Origin: Mauremys mutica
Taxonomy: Eukaryota > Chordata > Testudines > Geoemydidae
Length of the DNA: 64,000 nt
Direction of reading: 5' to 3'
NCBI RefSeq assembly: GCF_020497125.1
Contig: NW_025422889.1
Coordinates: forward strand, 50,495-114,494
Shown: positions 37,085-47,576 of the stretch, one piece after another
Layout: every line of letters starts with the position of its first letter
Position numbering within the stretch: position 1 is the stretch's first letter
The notes under the pieces: generated by a model
The model's input: only the letters and a program-made list of their open reading frames with translations
Databases searched by the model: none
What the model was told of the DNA's origin: nothing
Position numbers and translations under genes: made by a program

Positions 37085-37414
37085 CAGGAGTGGCGCCAGG
37101 CTTTCTGGTGCCCTAGGCAGAATTCCGGGGGGGGAGGTATTTTGCGTGCTCCCCATGGGGCGCGCGGGAGCATCCGGTTCTGCTCCTGTCGCACCGCTGA
37201 AGAAGGACCCTCCGCCAAAATGCCGCAGGCGACAGCGGCAGTCATTGCCGAAACGTCGGCGGTAGCACAATTGCCTGCCGCTGTTTTCAGCGGCACGACG
37301 GAAGCAGAACCCAAAGCTCCTGCGCGTGTCGTGGGGAGCACACAAAATGCCGCCCCCCAAATCCTGGCACTCTAGGCGATCGCCTAGGGTCGCCTAATGG
37401 AAGCACCGGCCCTG
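37085..37414. mobile_element. hAT-type snapback MITE, 330 bp
   Basis: Flanked by a perfect 8-bp target duplication cctcctgc (37077-37084 and 37415-37422), diagnostic of hAT. The right terminus gcaccggccctg matches the left terminus of the element at 46132 in inverse. The whole element is one long imperfect inverted repeat: gtattttgcgtgctccccat in the left half pairs with a complement in the right half (near 37335-37355). CpG-rich and non-coding. The overlapping frames on both strands are artefacts of its base composition. Confidence 0.92.
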
Positions 37415-37449
37415 CCTCCTGCTATACGAGGTTTCACTCTAGAGACCAA

Positions 37450-37555
37450 ACAAGATCTTGTCCCCATTGCACTAGGCATTGGACAGCCACATAGTAAGGG
37501 ACACCCCACCCTGAGCAGTTTACAATCTAATGCAAAGAAAAGTGCTAAGTTTGTG
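37450..37555 (+). repeat. L2-like 3' UTR fragment
   Basis: Reads ccattgcactaggcattgga ... cagtttacaatctaatgcaa, the wording of the ancient L2 3' region. Relatives lie at about 52840 and 62090. Confidence 0.5.
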
Positions 37556-37622
37556 ATGAGAGAGCTGGAACTGGACCCACCAAACTCATCCCATATAAAG
37601 CCATCGAACATTCATTGGATTG

Positions 37623-38132
37623 GAACAGTTTTTAATCTCTGTTGATTCTAACTGCTGGCCTACAGTCAAAGGCTCTGCTGTGCATGAGCAATGCCCTGAG
37701 ACATCCAGTCATTTATAAATGCTAAAGCTAGACCGTCAAGAATGAATATGTTTATTAAATCAAGTTCAGACCTTTGAAGTTTATGCAGACAAGATCTTTC
37801 ACTTTCTGGACACACAAGAAAAATCTCTTACACCTGGCACTCAGTCCCAAAGATACCTTACATTAAAGCACCTCACCCTCTTCTTGAACAAACACCTCCT
37901 ATTAACCAAAATGCATACACTGAAAATAAATTAAGACAAATATTAACAAAATTTCCAAGGTCACTTCTAAACACAGTATTTTGCAATATAAAATCACCCC
38001 AACATTTCAATTATTCCAGGGTTTTTAGTCTGATTCTTATACATTCCATATACATAAATTTTAAAGTTATGGGTTCAAAATTATATATATACAAGTTTGA
38101 AATCATAACTTTCAGATTTACTTCAGCTGTAG
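37623..38132. other. Plain intron
   Basis: Nothing recognised. The 5-bp target duplication tgtag of the next LTR lies at 38128-38132. Confidence 0.6.
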
Positions 38133-38767
38133 TGTGATGAGGTGTCCACCCCATACAAGGCTTGAATGGGTTAAGGTGGCCCAGTGGGCCAATTACCTCC
38201 CCAGACTGCACCTGGAGGAGAAGCCAGGGAGCAGGAATTGATTAAATGAGGCTCAGCTGGGGAGGAACAGAAGGGGCCTGTATAAAGCCCAAGAGCTCAG
38301 AGCAGAAGGGTGCTACTTTGTAGTCACTCCATGAGAGAAGGGAGGTGTGTTTGGGTCTAGGATAGGTAGCCCACAGTTACTCCCTGGGAGGAGGAGGAAG
38401 TTGGGAGTCTGGAAAACCCAGAGAAGGAGGATAACCAGAAAGGCTCAGGGGAAAGGTAGCAAGGTATGGGACAAGGCAGATTCTTGGCTGCTGAGGAGAG
38501 GGCCCCTGAGCTGGAACCTGGAGCAGAGTGGTCTCCCATCCACTGGGGAAGTGGTGCAGACCAGATAATGGAGAGCAGACTGCCTGGACCAGTTACCCTG
38601 AAAGAATCTGATGCCCTAGAAGGGGAAAACATACAGTGACCTGGCTGGAGGGCCAAGTCACAAAATGGATCAAGAGGCCGCCAGAGGAGGGCACAGCACC
38701 TGGAAAGAGCTAATCCCCAGAGTGACAAGGACTCAGGTTCTACCAGTTATGTGTTGACCCCGTGACA
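38133..38767 (+). mobile_element. Solo LTR, 635 bp
   Basis: Starts tgtgatg, ends cgtgaca, and is flanked by a perfect 5-bp duplication tgtag (38128-38132 and 38768-38772). A TATA box tataaa at 38281-38286 suggests the promoter reads on the plus strand. No internal retroelement genes are left. The purine-rich interior gives spurious open frames on both strands (38347-38568 and 38357-38728). Exact family (ERV or Gypsy) not determined. Confidence 0.8.
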
Positions 38768-39169
38768 TGTAGGAATAACTTGTGTGGGGGGGAAAACATA
38801 CTGTTATCTGCTATGTGGATCAGTTCATGTTGGGAGACCCATCAATCTCCTTTGCTTGTGGGTTACAAAATTATCTCTAGTCAGCAATGACATGTTGGAC
38901 ATCAGGATTCCTGGTGTCTATTTCTGACTCTGGGAACAAAGTGTGTTCCAGTGATAATTGACAGCAGCCACATACAATCTCACTCCTGTTTGGATCATTT
39001 CCAGGGTTTGAACTCAAGACCTCTGGATGTAAAAGCTTGAGCTGATACCACTTCAGGTAAAGACCTACATGTGCTAGCTTGGAGACAATAATAGTCATAA
39101 ACCTCTTAAAGTCATCTGGCCATTAGAACATAACACAGTACCAAACTGTGTTAGTGCATTTGTCATGAT

Positions 39170-39390
39170 TCTTCTAAAGGGCAATGAGGCAAAGCAGATG
39201 AGACTTGGCTCTTTTATGTTAAAAGCTTGGGTTCTATTCACAGATCTATCTTTAGCTTCCCAGTGAAAACTCTGAATTATCTTACCTGTAAAATGGGTGA
39301 ATTAAAATTACTCAAAGGTAGCAGTATGAGGTTTTAGTTAATAGAAGTGTTGTGAAGAGCACATCAGTGTTAACAAAATGTCAAAAAAAG
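39170..39390 (-). repeat. Degenerate MIR-like fragment, minus strand
   Basis: Contains ttacctgtaaaatgggtga and gttgtgaagagc in MIR minus-strand order. Weak. Confidence 0.45.
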
Positions 39391-39484
39391 TACTGGGACT
39401 AGAACTCTCAGTTTTCCATTTTATAGTTCAGTGCACCATTTCTCTAAGTTTCCCCTAAATCATATATAGAAAGGACCTTAACAT

Positions 39485-40405
39485 GTTGTCATGAGATCTC
39501 CTGCAGCAGGGGCAGAACGCACATTACTCATAAGGTATTTGTGAGTTGCAGCACTCTGCCTCCTGGCTGACAACAGGAAAGGGCCCATCACAGACAAGTT
39601 ATAACCCACGTAAGAACACTGAGATTTCCTGAACATGCTCAAATCAGTATCGTTAACATCACTGTAAAGACCCTATGTGCTATATATGATAATCAGATTG
39701 GGTCGAGTTGTTGCCCTAGATTTGAGGAGTGTATATACCCCGGAATGTGATAAAGCTAATTGCAACCATATTATGTGCACTCAGCCACTATGAATTAATG
39801 AAATAGAACTTCATATAGTTAAGGGTTAATTTGGAGACAGGGTTTCAGAAGCAAGGTTGTAATTACTGGCAGTTTTAATCAGTATGGGAGGAGGGGAGGA
39901 AAAAGTAAATAACTGAGAGTGAAAGAAGATATGTGGATGGACATCCTTGACTCTAGACATCTTTGACAGGAAAAGTTTATTGAAAGTTAGGAAAAGTGAT
40001 GATTTATTAGGGGTCATTCTGACCTATGTGTTTAGTAGAAGTTAGTTATAAAAAGGTTCAGATAATAGAGTGTATTTGGGAGCAGTCCTCAGGAGCTATC
40101 TTGTGAGAGACATTTTCCTGAGATATTTACTCCCCGGCAGGGAAGCATTTGGTCAGCACTGACCTTTTGTCGATTACTCAATACCGTCTTAGAATATATG
40201 TATATATCTGGGATGTTCTAAACCTATTGCTCATGTCTGTGTGTGCTTAAATCTAATAACCTGCAGTGTTAGGCAAGAGCATCCTTATTTGCATTAATCC
40301 TTGATCAGACAGAATTGCTGAGTTCCTGTTGATTTCTTCCTTACACCTCCTGGAGTGAAATACTTAAGTTGCTCCTGTTGCGAGTTCTGATAACCCCAGG
40401 TAACG
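39485..40405 (+). mobile_element. Possible degenerate LTR
   Basis: The block starts near tgttgtcatgag, contains a TATA-like ttataaaaagg near 40046 and ends near aaccccaggtaacg. It differs in texture from the flanks. No target duplication or clean TG...CA ends could be set, so this is only a candidate. Confidence 0.3.
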
Positions 40406-41659
40406 GAGTCCATGGGCAAGATTCAACGTTAGTATAAATGGATGCACCTCCCACTCATATAAACAGAAGTCAGCTCTGCTTATACCACGAGTGAATTTTA
40501 TCCCATGTTGAAAGGGGGAGGTTGCAGCCTAGAAGCACAGAAAACTGAGGTGGAATTCTGCTGCTGTAAATAAACAAACATCTTTACAATTTTCTCTGAT
40601 CGACCTGATTAAAGCACCAGAACCCATGAGATGCATGGACGCTTTTTATTATTGAATTGAGTTCAAAGAAGCAATCATCATGTATTCAGCCTAAACTAGA
40701 AAAACAACAAGTGAACTGAAGAGAGTGTTTGCATGTGTCCTTCTCTATGTGAAGCTGCCAAGTTTCATAATTCTGAAATTAATTTCAGTGGCAGATAATA
40801 TTGCTATGGTTAAGGTTATGTAGTGTTTCCATTATATTCTTTGTGGTTTGCGTCTTAAAATAAAGCTTCTTTTGGACTTCAGCATCCCAAAGTCCAGAAA
40901 CAAAGTAACTCAAACAACTCTCAAAAGAGTGTGTTTGTTCAAATATAAATTACATGCGTGTTGTTTAAAAAAAAAAGTTTAAGAAGCTCTTTTGCCCCCC
41001 ACTTTGGTAAATGACTCATCTGCAATACAGTTTGATTGCTTTGGGTATTTTAACAAACAAAATAGCCAAAAATAGTGGCAATTAACAAATTATTAATGTT
41101 CAGTATATATGCGGTAATTTTTTAAAAAATCATAGAAATTTTTACAATGTGAGCAGAGTATTTTCGTTGAATAAATTGGCCTATCAGTTCAGTAATTCTT
41201 GAACACAGAATTTCCATGAGTCTCAGAGTCATTTCAATTGAGCATATCAAACATCTACAATAATTTTAAGGACCAGATTCTGCTATAACTCACATTGAGT
41301 AGACACTTACAATATGCAAAGTCTTATTGAAGTTAGTCGGAACCTGTAAGATACTACTCAGAATAACAGTTGGAACATCTGGACCTAAGTAACTGGATAT
41401 ATTTCATACTGAAAATATGTTTTCAGAATCAACACACATACTAAACTACTGTTTACTTGCTATAGTATAAAAGCTCATAAACAGAGTCATTATAGTTTCT
41501 GCTTATGCATTTGCATGTTTCCAAAATTAACAGACATTACAAATATGTATTTGATCAACAGACCATAACTCCAAATGGGGTTACTGAAATGCATTGGTTA
41601 AACACAACCACAACACTTGGAAAGTTGTTAATTACCTTCACTGTTAAAAAAAAGTACAT
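40406..41659. other. Intron with two old gtcaatgg-family segments
   Basis: Degenerate copies at about 40415-40510 and 41270-41400. Otherwise plain AT-rich intron. Confidence 0.5.
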
Positions 41660-41990
41660 CTTATTTACAGTTTGAATTTGTCTAGCTTCAATTTCTATCT
41701 ACTGAATTTTGTACCTTTGTCTGCCAGATTGAAGAGTCCTCTATTATCAAATTTCTGTTTCCTGTATAAGTACTTATTGACTGTGATCAAGTCACCCCTT
41801 CACTTTCTCTTTGTTAAGCTAAATAGATTGAGTTCTTGAATCTGTCACTACAAAGCATATTTTCCAGTCCTTTAATTGTTCTTGGGGCTCTTCTCTGAAT
41901 CTTCTCCAGTTTATCAAAATCCTTCTTGAACTGTGAACACCAGAAATGTACCCTGAAATAAGACTGAATCTCTGTCTGTAGATTGTAATT
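41660..41990 (-). mobile_element. Old CR1/L3-like LINE 3' fragment, minus strand
   Basis: On the minus strand it reads as the end of ORF2, with the wording of a C-terminal domain around 41880-41960 (ttcaagaaggattttgataa). It is the same family as the copy at 45425, sharing tttgtctgcmagattgaagag and aagctaaayagattgag. Highly diverged. Confidence 0.65.
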
Positions 41991-42179
41991 CCATCCTTAA
42001 CTCATCCTGTTTTGCCTGAGTATTACAGTCCTTTCTGTGTGGGTCTTAACACAATAAATTATATCAGGTGCCTGTAATGTACAGTGAGGTAGGTTAAAGC
42101 TCTAGCAGCAATAAATTAAAGACTACTCCATAGTATTAATTCCCTCACCTTTGACATGTGTGTCACATCCTTGCACGTA

Positions 42180-42500
42180 CTTGCACTTGGTTTGTAGAAC
42201 CAGAGAATTACCTAAATTGAAGATGAAATTTAAAAAAAAAGCCTGTTCGGTCACTTGCCCCACCTTCCAGCCAGTGCAAGATAATTCCTCACAGTACATG
42301 TTCTAGTTCTTTGCCTAATTTAATTTTAAATGTTTTAAGGAATGAGGCTTCAAATATTTTCCTTCAAATAATGTTCTAGAATGTAACCAGTCTCTGTTTC
42401 AGGGAGTTTTTCTTCAAATTTAAGTTAATTTACCTATGTTTTAAAATGTCACTTCATTACTCCTACACCCTCTTGTATCATAAGTCACTCCTCACATGTG
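42180..42500 (-). mobile_element. Old CR1 3' fragment, minus strand
   Basis: Contains ttaattttaaatgttttaag followed by gaatgaggcttcaaatattt, the minus-strand wording of a CR1 3' end. Decayed. Confidence 0.5.
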
Positions 42501-42829
42501 TATATGTACACACCTGTGCTAGGTTTGTGGAATGTAGCAATAAGCATATGTGGGAAGGGAATTCTAAATCCAAAGACCACTGAAATAAAAACTTGGTCAT
42601 AGAATGACCCAAACCACGAAGCTGGGACCGCTAAAACATTGATGGTATCAGAGCGCAGATTCCCCTTATAGGATGAGGTTCAACAAGGAGGTCTCAAACA
42701 AAGACAGATTCTTCCCCATTATACTGTGTTTTTTTTAAACAACAGAACAAGCTTTATAAGTAGTCAGTATACTAAGCAAAGATAATACTTAATAAGGGAC
42801 CACTCATCTCTTATCAAGCACTATTTTAT

Positions 42830-43020
42830 GTCTACATTTCAAACTGTTTCACAAAGGTTAAGTAACAATTATTGATATGTTATTAACAAGGTAACTGATG
42901 CACAAAATGTTTAAGTGACTTACTAAGGGACACATGGCAAAACAATGGCAGAGTCAGGAATATAACCAAGTTCCCTCACTCCCAGTGCTGCTCTCGGTCC
43001 ACTATATCACAGCTCCCATG
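42830..43020 (+). repeat. MIR/CORE-SINE fragment
   Basis: Reads gtaactgatgcacaaaatgt, then aagtgacttactaagggaca, then tggcagagtcaggaatataa. MIR on the plus strand. Confidence 0.7.
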
Positions 43021-43580
43021 GTGAAAGCAGATTTTGGAAAAGGGACTCCTACAGTAGATAGAACTCTGAAAGGCTACATATTTCAGAAATTTCTGGGTGA
43101 TACCTTACAGTACACTACTTCATGTCTTCTATCCTATGCTCATTGTATGACTGTAACAACTGAATGCATTTTCAGAACCAATAGCCATTCTTAGTTAAAG
43201 AAACAATAGCTATTGAAAAACTATATGAAAATCACTGAAACATAAAATAGCTGCTGTTTACCCACATCCACAAACCAATACTTTGTGTCACTGTGTTTTT
43301 TGCTGTAGCAGCAGTTAACTAACATTCATTTCCAAGCTTTACCGATATGACAGGAGATGCAGGTGCATTAAAAAAAGCTTAAAAATTAAAACCTGTTAAT
43401 TTCATTTTCTGTCAGTGTAACAGGGAAAATCATCAGTGGGGAAAAAAACATATATTTGTAGGGAAAGAAATTAAAGGTGGGTAAGGTAATATCTTTTATT
43501 GGAGCAACTTCTGCTGGTGAGAGAGACAAGCTCTGATGCTTACACAGAGCTCTTCTTCAGGTCTGGAAAATGTACTCGGA

Positions 43581-43783
43581 GGGTATGTCTACATTTCAAT
43601 TAAAAATCCATGGCAGCCTATTCCAGCTGATTCCAGCGAGGTGGGGGGGTCCCTGAGCTTGTGCTGCAGACTGAGCCCAAATATCTACACTGCAGTTAAA
43701 CAGCCCCTTAGCCTTAGCCTGGTGAGTTGGAGTGAGCTGGTGTGGGCCAGCCGTAGGAGTCTAATTGCAGTGCAGACATACAC
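43581..43783. mobile_element. Nested MITE with gggtatgtctaca ends
   Basis: The ends gggtatgtctaca and tgcagacatacac are imperfect inverted repeats. Internal sequence such as ggccagccgtaggagtctaa is typical of a short palindromic MITE. It interrupts the larger element just inside its left inverted end. Confidence 0.6.
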
Positions 43784-43923
43784 AGAGTAAATACAAGGTG
43801 GAACAGATGGTTAGCATAAGCAGTTAAAACATATTCAAGGCAAAATGGCCAGTTAACACCTCTCTAGTCATGGCGGGGGGGAGGGGGGGAGGGAAAGCTG
43901 GTGGGGGTGTTTATTGTGTAGAC

Positions 43924-44035
43924 CAGGGCTTTGGAGCTATGCTCAGGCTCCACTCCAGCTCTAGGCAAAAACCTGCAGCTCCACTGCTCCGGAGCTGCTC
44001 CGCACTCCAGCTCCGGGCTCCGCTCCAAAGCCCTG
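43924..44035. mobile_element. Nested 112-bp MITE with cagggctttggagc ends
   Basis: Ends cagggctttggagc and gctccaaagccctg are perfect 14-bp inverted repeats. Flanks share gtagac. The interior is built of ctccagctc-like units. hAT-like by termini. Confidence 0.75.
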
Positions 44036-44165
44036 GGTAGACTGAATACACACACTGGATTTATGGTTTATTACAACAATCTATAATCCACTAGCCCCTA
44101 CCTCCCCCAACTATGTTTTGTTCTTTAGCCTTCCATGTCTCCATATATTTAACTGTTACACCACA

Positions 44166-44534
44166 AGGCAGCTTACGTCAACCTAACTCTGTAAGCATCT
44201 ACACTAAAATGTCACTCCCACTGATGCAACTCACCTGCTATGCCGACTTAATAATTCCATCTTTTCGAGAGGCATAGTGTTTCGGTCGACGTAGTTAGGT
44301 TGACATAATGTCAGTGTAGACACTGCATTGCTTACATCGACTGTTGCTGCCTTTCAGAAGGTGTCCTACAATGCCCCATGCTGATAGTTAAATCATTGCA
44401 AGTGCTCCTGGTGCTGACATGCACTGCTGACACATGGAGCATACTGTGGACATGGCAAAAGCAATCTAATTACTCTGGTGGCTGTATGGCAACATAATTA
44501 GGTCTACATAATTTTGTAGTGTAGACATACCCTA
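44166..44534. mobile_element. Nested MITE ending gtgtagacataccc, with internal hairpin
   Basis: The right end tagtgtagacataccc is clear; the left end is uncertain. An exact 12-bp inverted pair gtcaacctaact (44177-44188) and agttaggttgac (44293-44304) lies inside. It belongs to the same group of tgtagacatacc-ended elements as 43581. Confidence 0.55.
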
Positions 44535-44639
44535 AGGAAGAGTTTTGTGTAAATCTGAAAGCTTGTTTCTCTCAGCAACAGAAGCTGGTCCAATAAAAGA
44601 CATTACTTTACCCACCTTGTCTCTCCAATATCCTGGGAC

Positions 44640-45424
44640 CAATATGAACACAGAAAAACTGCATATAACACAGAGAAAGAAATGTCATTTATAAGCTTCT
44701 AGAACTTTATTGAAAACATTACAGGACATATTACAACCCATAAAGTACTTGACAGCATCCATTTCATGTGTATTTAGCACATTAGCAGAAGGATTAAATG
44801 GCTGACATTTCTAAACTTGAAATTCAACTAGACAGGATATAGCCATTCATTTGCATAATGTATGAACAAAATGTAAACTTAGTATTTAAGTAAGTTTAGA
44901 GATCAGGCCAAACAATAAATTAAATTAGGGCTTGGTCCAAACAAATAACTTTTTATGAAAAGAGAGAGACCCAGAAACCAGCCCAGCTCCCTGGAGATAT
45001 GGGAGCCTCAGATTCAAGTACCTGCTCTGTCTGATCTAGTCTGTCTCAATGGCTCCTGCTGGAGCTATTCCTATGTGTAAATATTCATTGGGACACAGAG
45101 ACACACATTAACTCTACAGCTTTGTGGTCAGCACAGTCACCTGGGCTGTGAGAGACCCAGAATCACATCTCTGCACCAAATTGGACAGCACAGGACTTAA
45201 ACTTGGGTTTCCCAGAGTTCAGGTGAGTGCCCTAACCATAGGACTGGATGGTCTTTTTCTCTCTCTCTCTAAATTCCATCTTGGACCTTACAATCCTTTC
45301 CTGACAAAATTTTTGTGGAAACTTGTATTTCCAGAAAAAAGTTGGTTTCAACAAATCAGTATTTTACAATGAAAAATGTTCAGTCCAAAAATTCTCAACC
45401 AGCTCTACTTGCTGTAAAAAAAAA
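44640..45424. other. Intron with a possible MIR-like piece
   Basis: About 45120-45250 has SINE-like wording (gagagacccagaatcacatc, then gtgccctaaccataggactg). The rest is unassigned. Confidence 0.4.
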
Positions 45425-45652
45425 GCTGAGGGGGAGGGCTTATTTCAAGTCTGAATTTGTCTAACTTCAACTTCCAGTCACTGGATCTTATTATACCTTT
45501 GTCTGCAAGATTGAAGAGCCTTCTCTTACCAAATATCTATTCCCCACGTTAGCACTTATAAATAGTGATGAAACAGTCCTTAACGTTCCCTCAATAAGCT
45601 AAACAGATTGAGCTCTATGAGTCTTTCACCTCAAGGCATGCTTTCCTTGCTA

Positions 45653-45845
45653 GGGGGAGGGAGAGCTCAGTGGTTTGAACATTGGCCTCCTAAACCCAGG
45701 GTTGTGAGTTCAATCTTTGAGGGGGCCACCTAAGGATCTGGGGCAAAATCAATACTTGGTCCTGCTAGTGAAGGCAGGTGGCTGGACTCCATGACCTTTC
45801 AAGGTCTCTTCTAAGAGTAGGGTATCTCCATTAACTCAATAAAAA
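45653..45845 (+). mobile_element. tRNA-derived SINE of the turtle (Cry/tRNA-Lys) type
   Basis: The head keeps an internal polymerase III promoter: A box gagagctcagtggtttg (45661-45677) and B box gttgtgagttcaatc (45701-45715). The tRNA-unrelated body follows. The tail (gctggactccatgacctttc, then aaggtctcttct) resembles the CR1 3' UTR at 6970-7010, which explains mobilisation by CR1. It is a key marker for a cryptodiran host. It is inserted in an old CR1; tttcc occurs on both sides as a possible short target duplication. It is not a functional tRNA gene. Confidence 0.88.
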
Positions 45846-46131
45846 ATATATTTTTTTTAATTTCCAATCATTTAATCTTCTCCAAACTGTCTAATTTTTC
45901 AACATCCTTCTTGAATGATGGACACCATATTCCATAATGGTCACACCAATGCCAAATTCATAGGTAATATAACCTCTCTGCTCCTGTTTATTCCTATTTA
46001 TTCATCCAATGATCACATTAGCCTTTTTGGCCACAGTGAGCTGATGTTCAGCTGAATATCTACCATGACCCCCAAGTCTTTTTCAGAGCCACTGCTTCCC
46101 TGGATAAAGTCCCATATCCTGTAAGTATGGC

Positions 46132-46678
46132 CAGGGCCGGTGCAACCATTTAGGCGACCTAGGGATTTGGGGGGCACCATTTTCTTCAACAGCGACCGCG
46201 GCGGCCGGATCTTCAGCCGCCCCGGTCACCGCCAGCATTTAGGCGGAGGGAGCTGGGGCAGGGGAGCGCAGAGAAGGCCGCCTGCAGCAAATAAGTGTGG
46301 GGGGGGCAACACGCAGGGGAACTCCCTGCCCCAGCTCAACCCTACCCAGCCTCCTCCCGGAGCACGCCGTGGCTGCTTCACTTCTCCTGCCTCCCAGGCT
46401 TGCGGCGCCAATCAGCTTAGGCACCGCAAGCCTGGGAGATGGGAGAAGTGAAGCAGCCACGGCATGCTCGGGGTGTTCGTGCGCGGAGCAGGGGTGAGCT
46501 GGGGTGAGGGGGTGCCTCAGGACGGAGGGTGGGGGGGTGGGGAGCTGCCGCGGGGGAGCGCCTCAGGGTGGAGGTGGGGAGCTGCCCTGGGGGGGGGCGC
46601 CTCAGAGTGGGGGCACGGGCGGGGGGGTGCAAGGTGGAAGTTTCGCCTAGGGCACGAAACATCCTTGCACCCGCCCTG
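46132..46678. mobile_element. hAT-type non-autonomous transposon, 547 bp
   Basis: A perfect 8-bp target duplication agtatggc (46124-46131 and 46679-46686) flanks the ends cagggccggtgcaa and ttgcacccgccctg. The CpG- and G-rich interior includes a 50-bp-arm hairpin. The many open frames on both strands (46140-46756) are composition artefacts with no transposase similarity. Confidence 0.93.
46360..46469. repeat. Hairpin with two 50-bp arms inside the hAT
   Basis: Arms 46360-46409 and 46420-46469 pair with four mismatches around a 10-base loop (aatcagctta). Confidence 0.92.
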
Positions 46679-46925
46679 AGTATGGCCTATATTCATTGTT
46701 CCTAAATGCATACGTTTATATCTATCTATATTAAGATGCATATTGTTTGGTTGCACCCACTTTACTAAGCAGTCTTTATCAGTAACCTATTATTAACACT
46801 TCCCAAATCTTTGTGTTGTCTGCAGACTTTATCAGTAATTATTTTATTTCCTTCCAAGTGATTGATAAAAATGTTAAATAGCATACGGTCTACATCCAAT
46901 CCTTACATTACACTATTATCTTTAT

Positions 46926-47576
46926 CTACCAAACCACTTTTTTCCTGGGCAGGCTTGAGAATAATCCCCCAAACCCCTACATCCCCTTTCCTGGGGAGGC
47001 TTGAGAATATATCCTCACCAATTGATACAGGTGAACACAGATCCAAACTCTTGGATCTTAAAACAATGAAAAAATCAATCAGGTTCTTAAAAGAAGAATT
47101 TTAATTAAAGAAAAAGTAACAGAATTACCTCTGTAAAATCGGGATGGTAAGTATTTTACAGAATAACAGAAGACTCAAGAACACAGAGGATCTCCCTTCT
47201 AGGCAAAACCTTAAAGTTACAAAACCAGGTATAAACCTGCCTCTTAGATAAAGGAAATCACAAGCCAAAATAAAAGTAAGCTAACACATTCCTTCACTAG
47301 TACTTACTAATACTAATGGAGTTGGCTTGCTTGCTTTATTGATCTGTCTCCGGCAAGCACACAGAACAGACAAAGAACAGACAAAACAAAGCCTTGACCC
47401 CTGTCCCAGATTTGAAAGTATTTTGTCCCCTTATTGGTCCTTTTGGTCATGTCCCAGCCATGTTACCTGAGCTTCTTAACCCTTTACAGGTAAAAGGAGT
47501 TTGTGCCTCTGGCGAGGAGAGATTGTATAGTACTGTATACAGGAAGGTTGTTACCCTTCCCTTTATATTTATGATA
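46926..47576 (-). mobile_element. Probable degenerate LTR, minus strand
   Basis: The block begins beyond the CR1 with repeated wording (tttcctgggcaggcttgaga, then cctggggaggcttgagaata). It ends at tttatatttatgata (47562-47576). It has the texture of a retroviral LTR read on the minus strand and resembles a common turtle LTR as I remember it. No target duplication was found, and the terminal TG appears changed to TA. It could be another repeat type. Confidence 0.45.

Larger units (their letters stand above)
43474..44617. mobile_element. DNA transposon with long (about 80 bp) inverted ends, carrying nested insertions
   Basis: The left end (aaggtgggtaaggtaatatc, to about 43556) and right end (about 44536-44617, ending tactttacccacctt) are inverted copies over about 80 bp with roughly 80-85% match. 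Between them lie internal sequence of the element (43789-43870 and 44040-44160) and three smaller elements at 43581, 43924 and 44166. The target duplication is not clear, so the superfamily is open. Confidence 0.7.
45425..46925 (-). mobile_element. Old CR1/L3-like LINE, minus strand, broken by a SINE and a hAT element
   Basis: LINE sequence is present at 45425-45650, 45850-46131 and 46679-46925, all collinear on the minus strand. Its 3' part parallels the copy at 41660. The gaps are filled by the tRNA-derived SINE (45653-45845) and the hAT (46132-46678). The LINE is therefore the oldest of the three. Its coding sequence is too decayed for continuous translation. Confidence 0.75.

Noticed and set aside
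45661..45720. A and B boxes resembling a tRNA gene
   Set aside because: The body and tail are those of a SINE. A cloverleaf with a normal acceptor stem is not formed.
46140..46756. Several Gly/Pro/Arg-rich open frames
   Set aside because: They are products of the G-rich interior of the hAT at 46132-46678.
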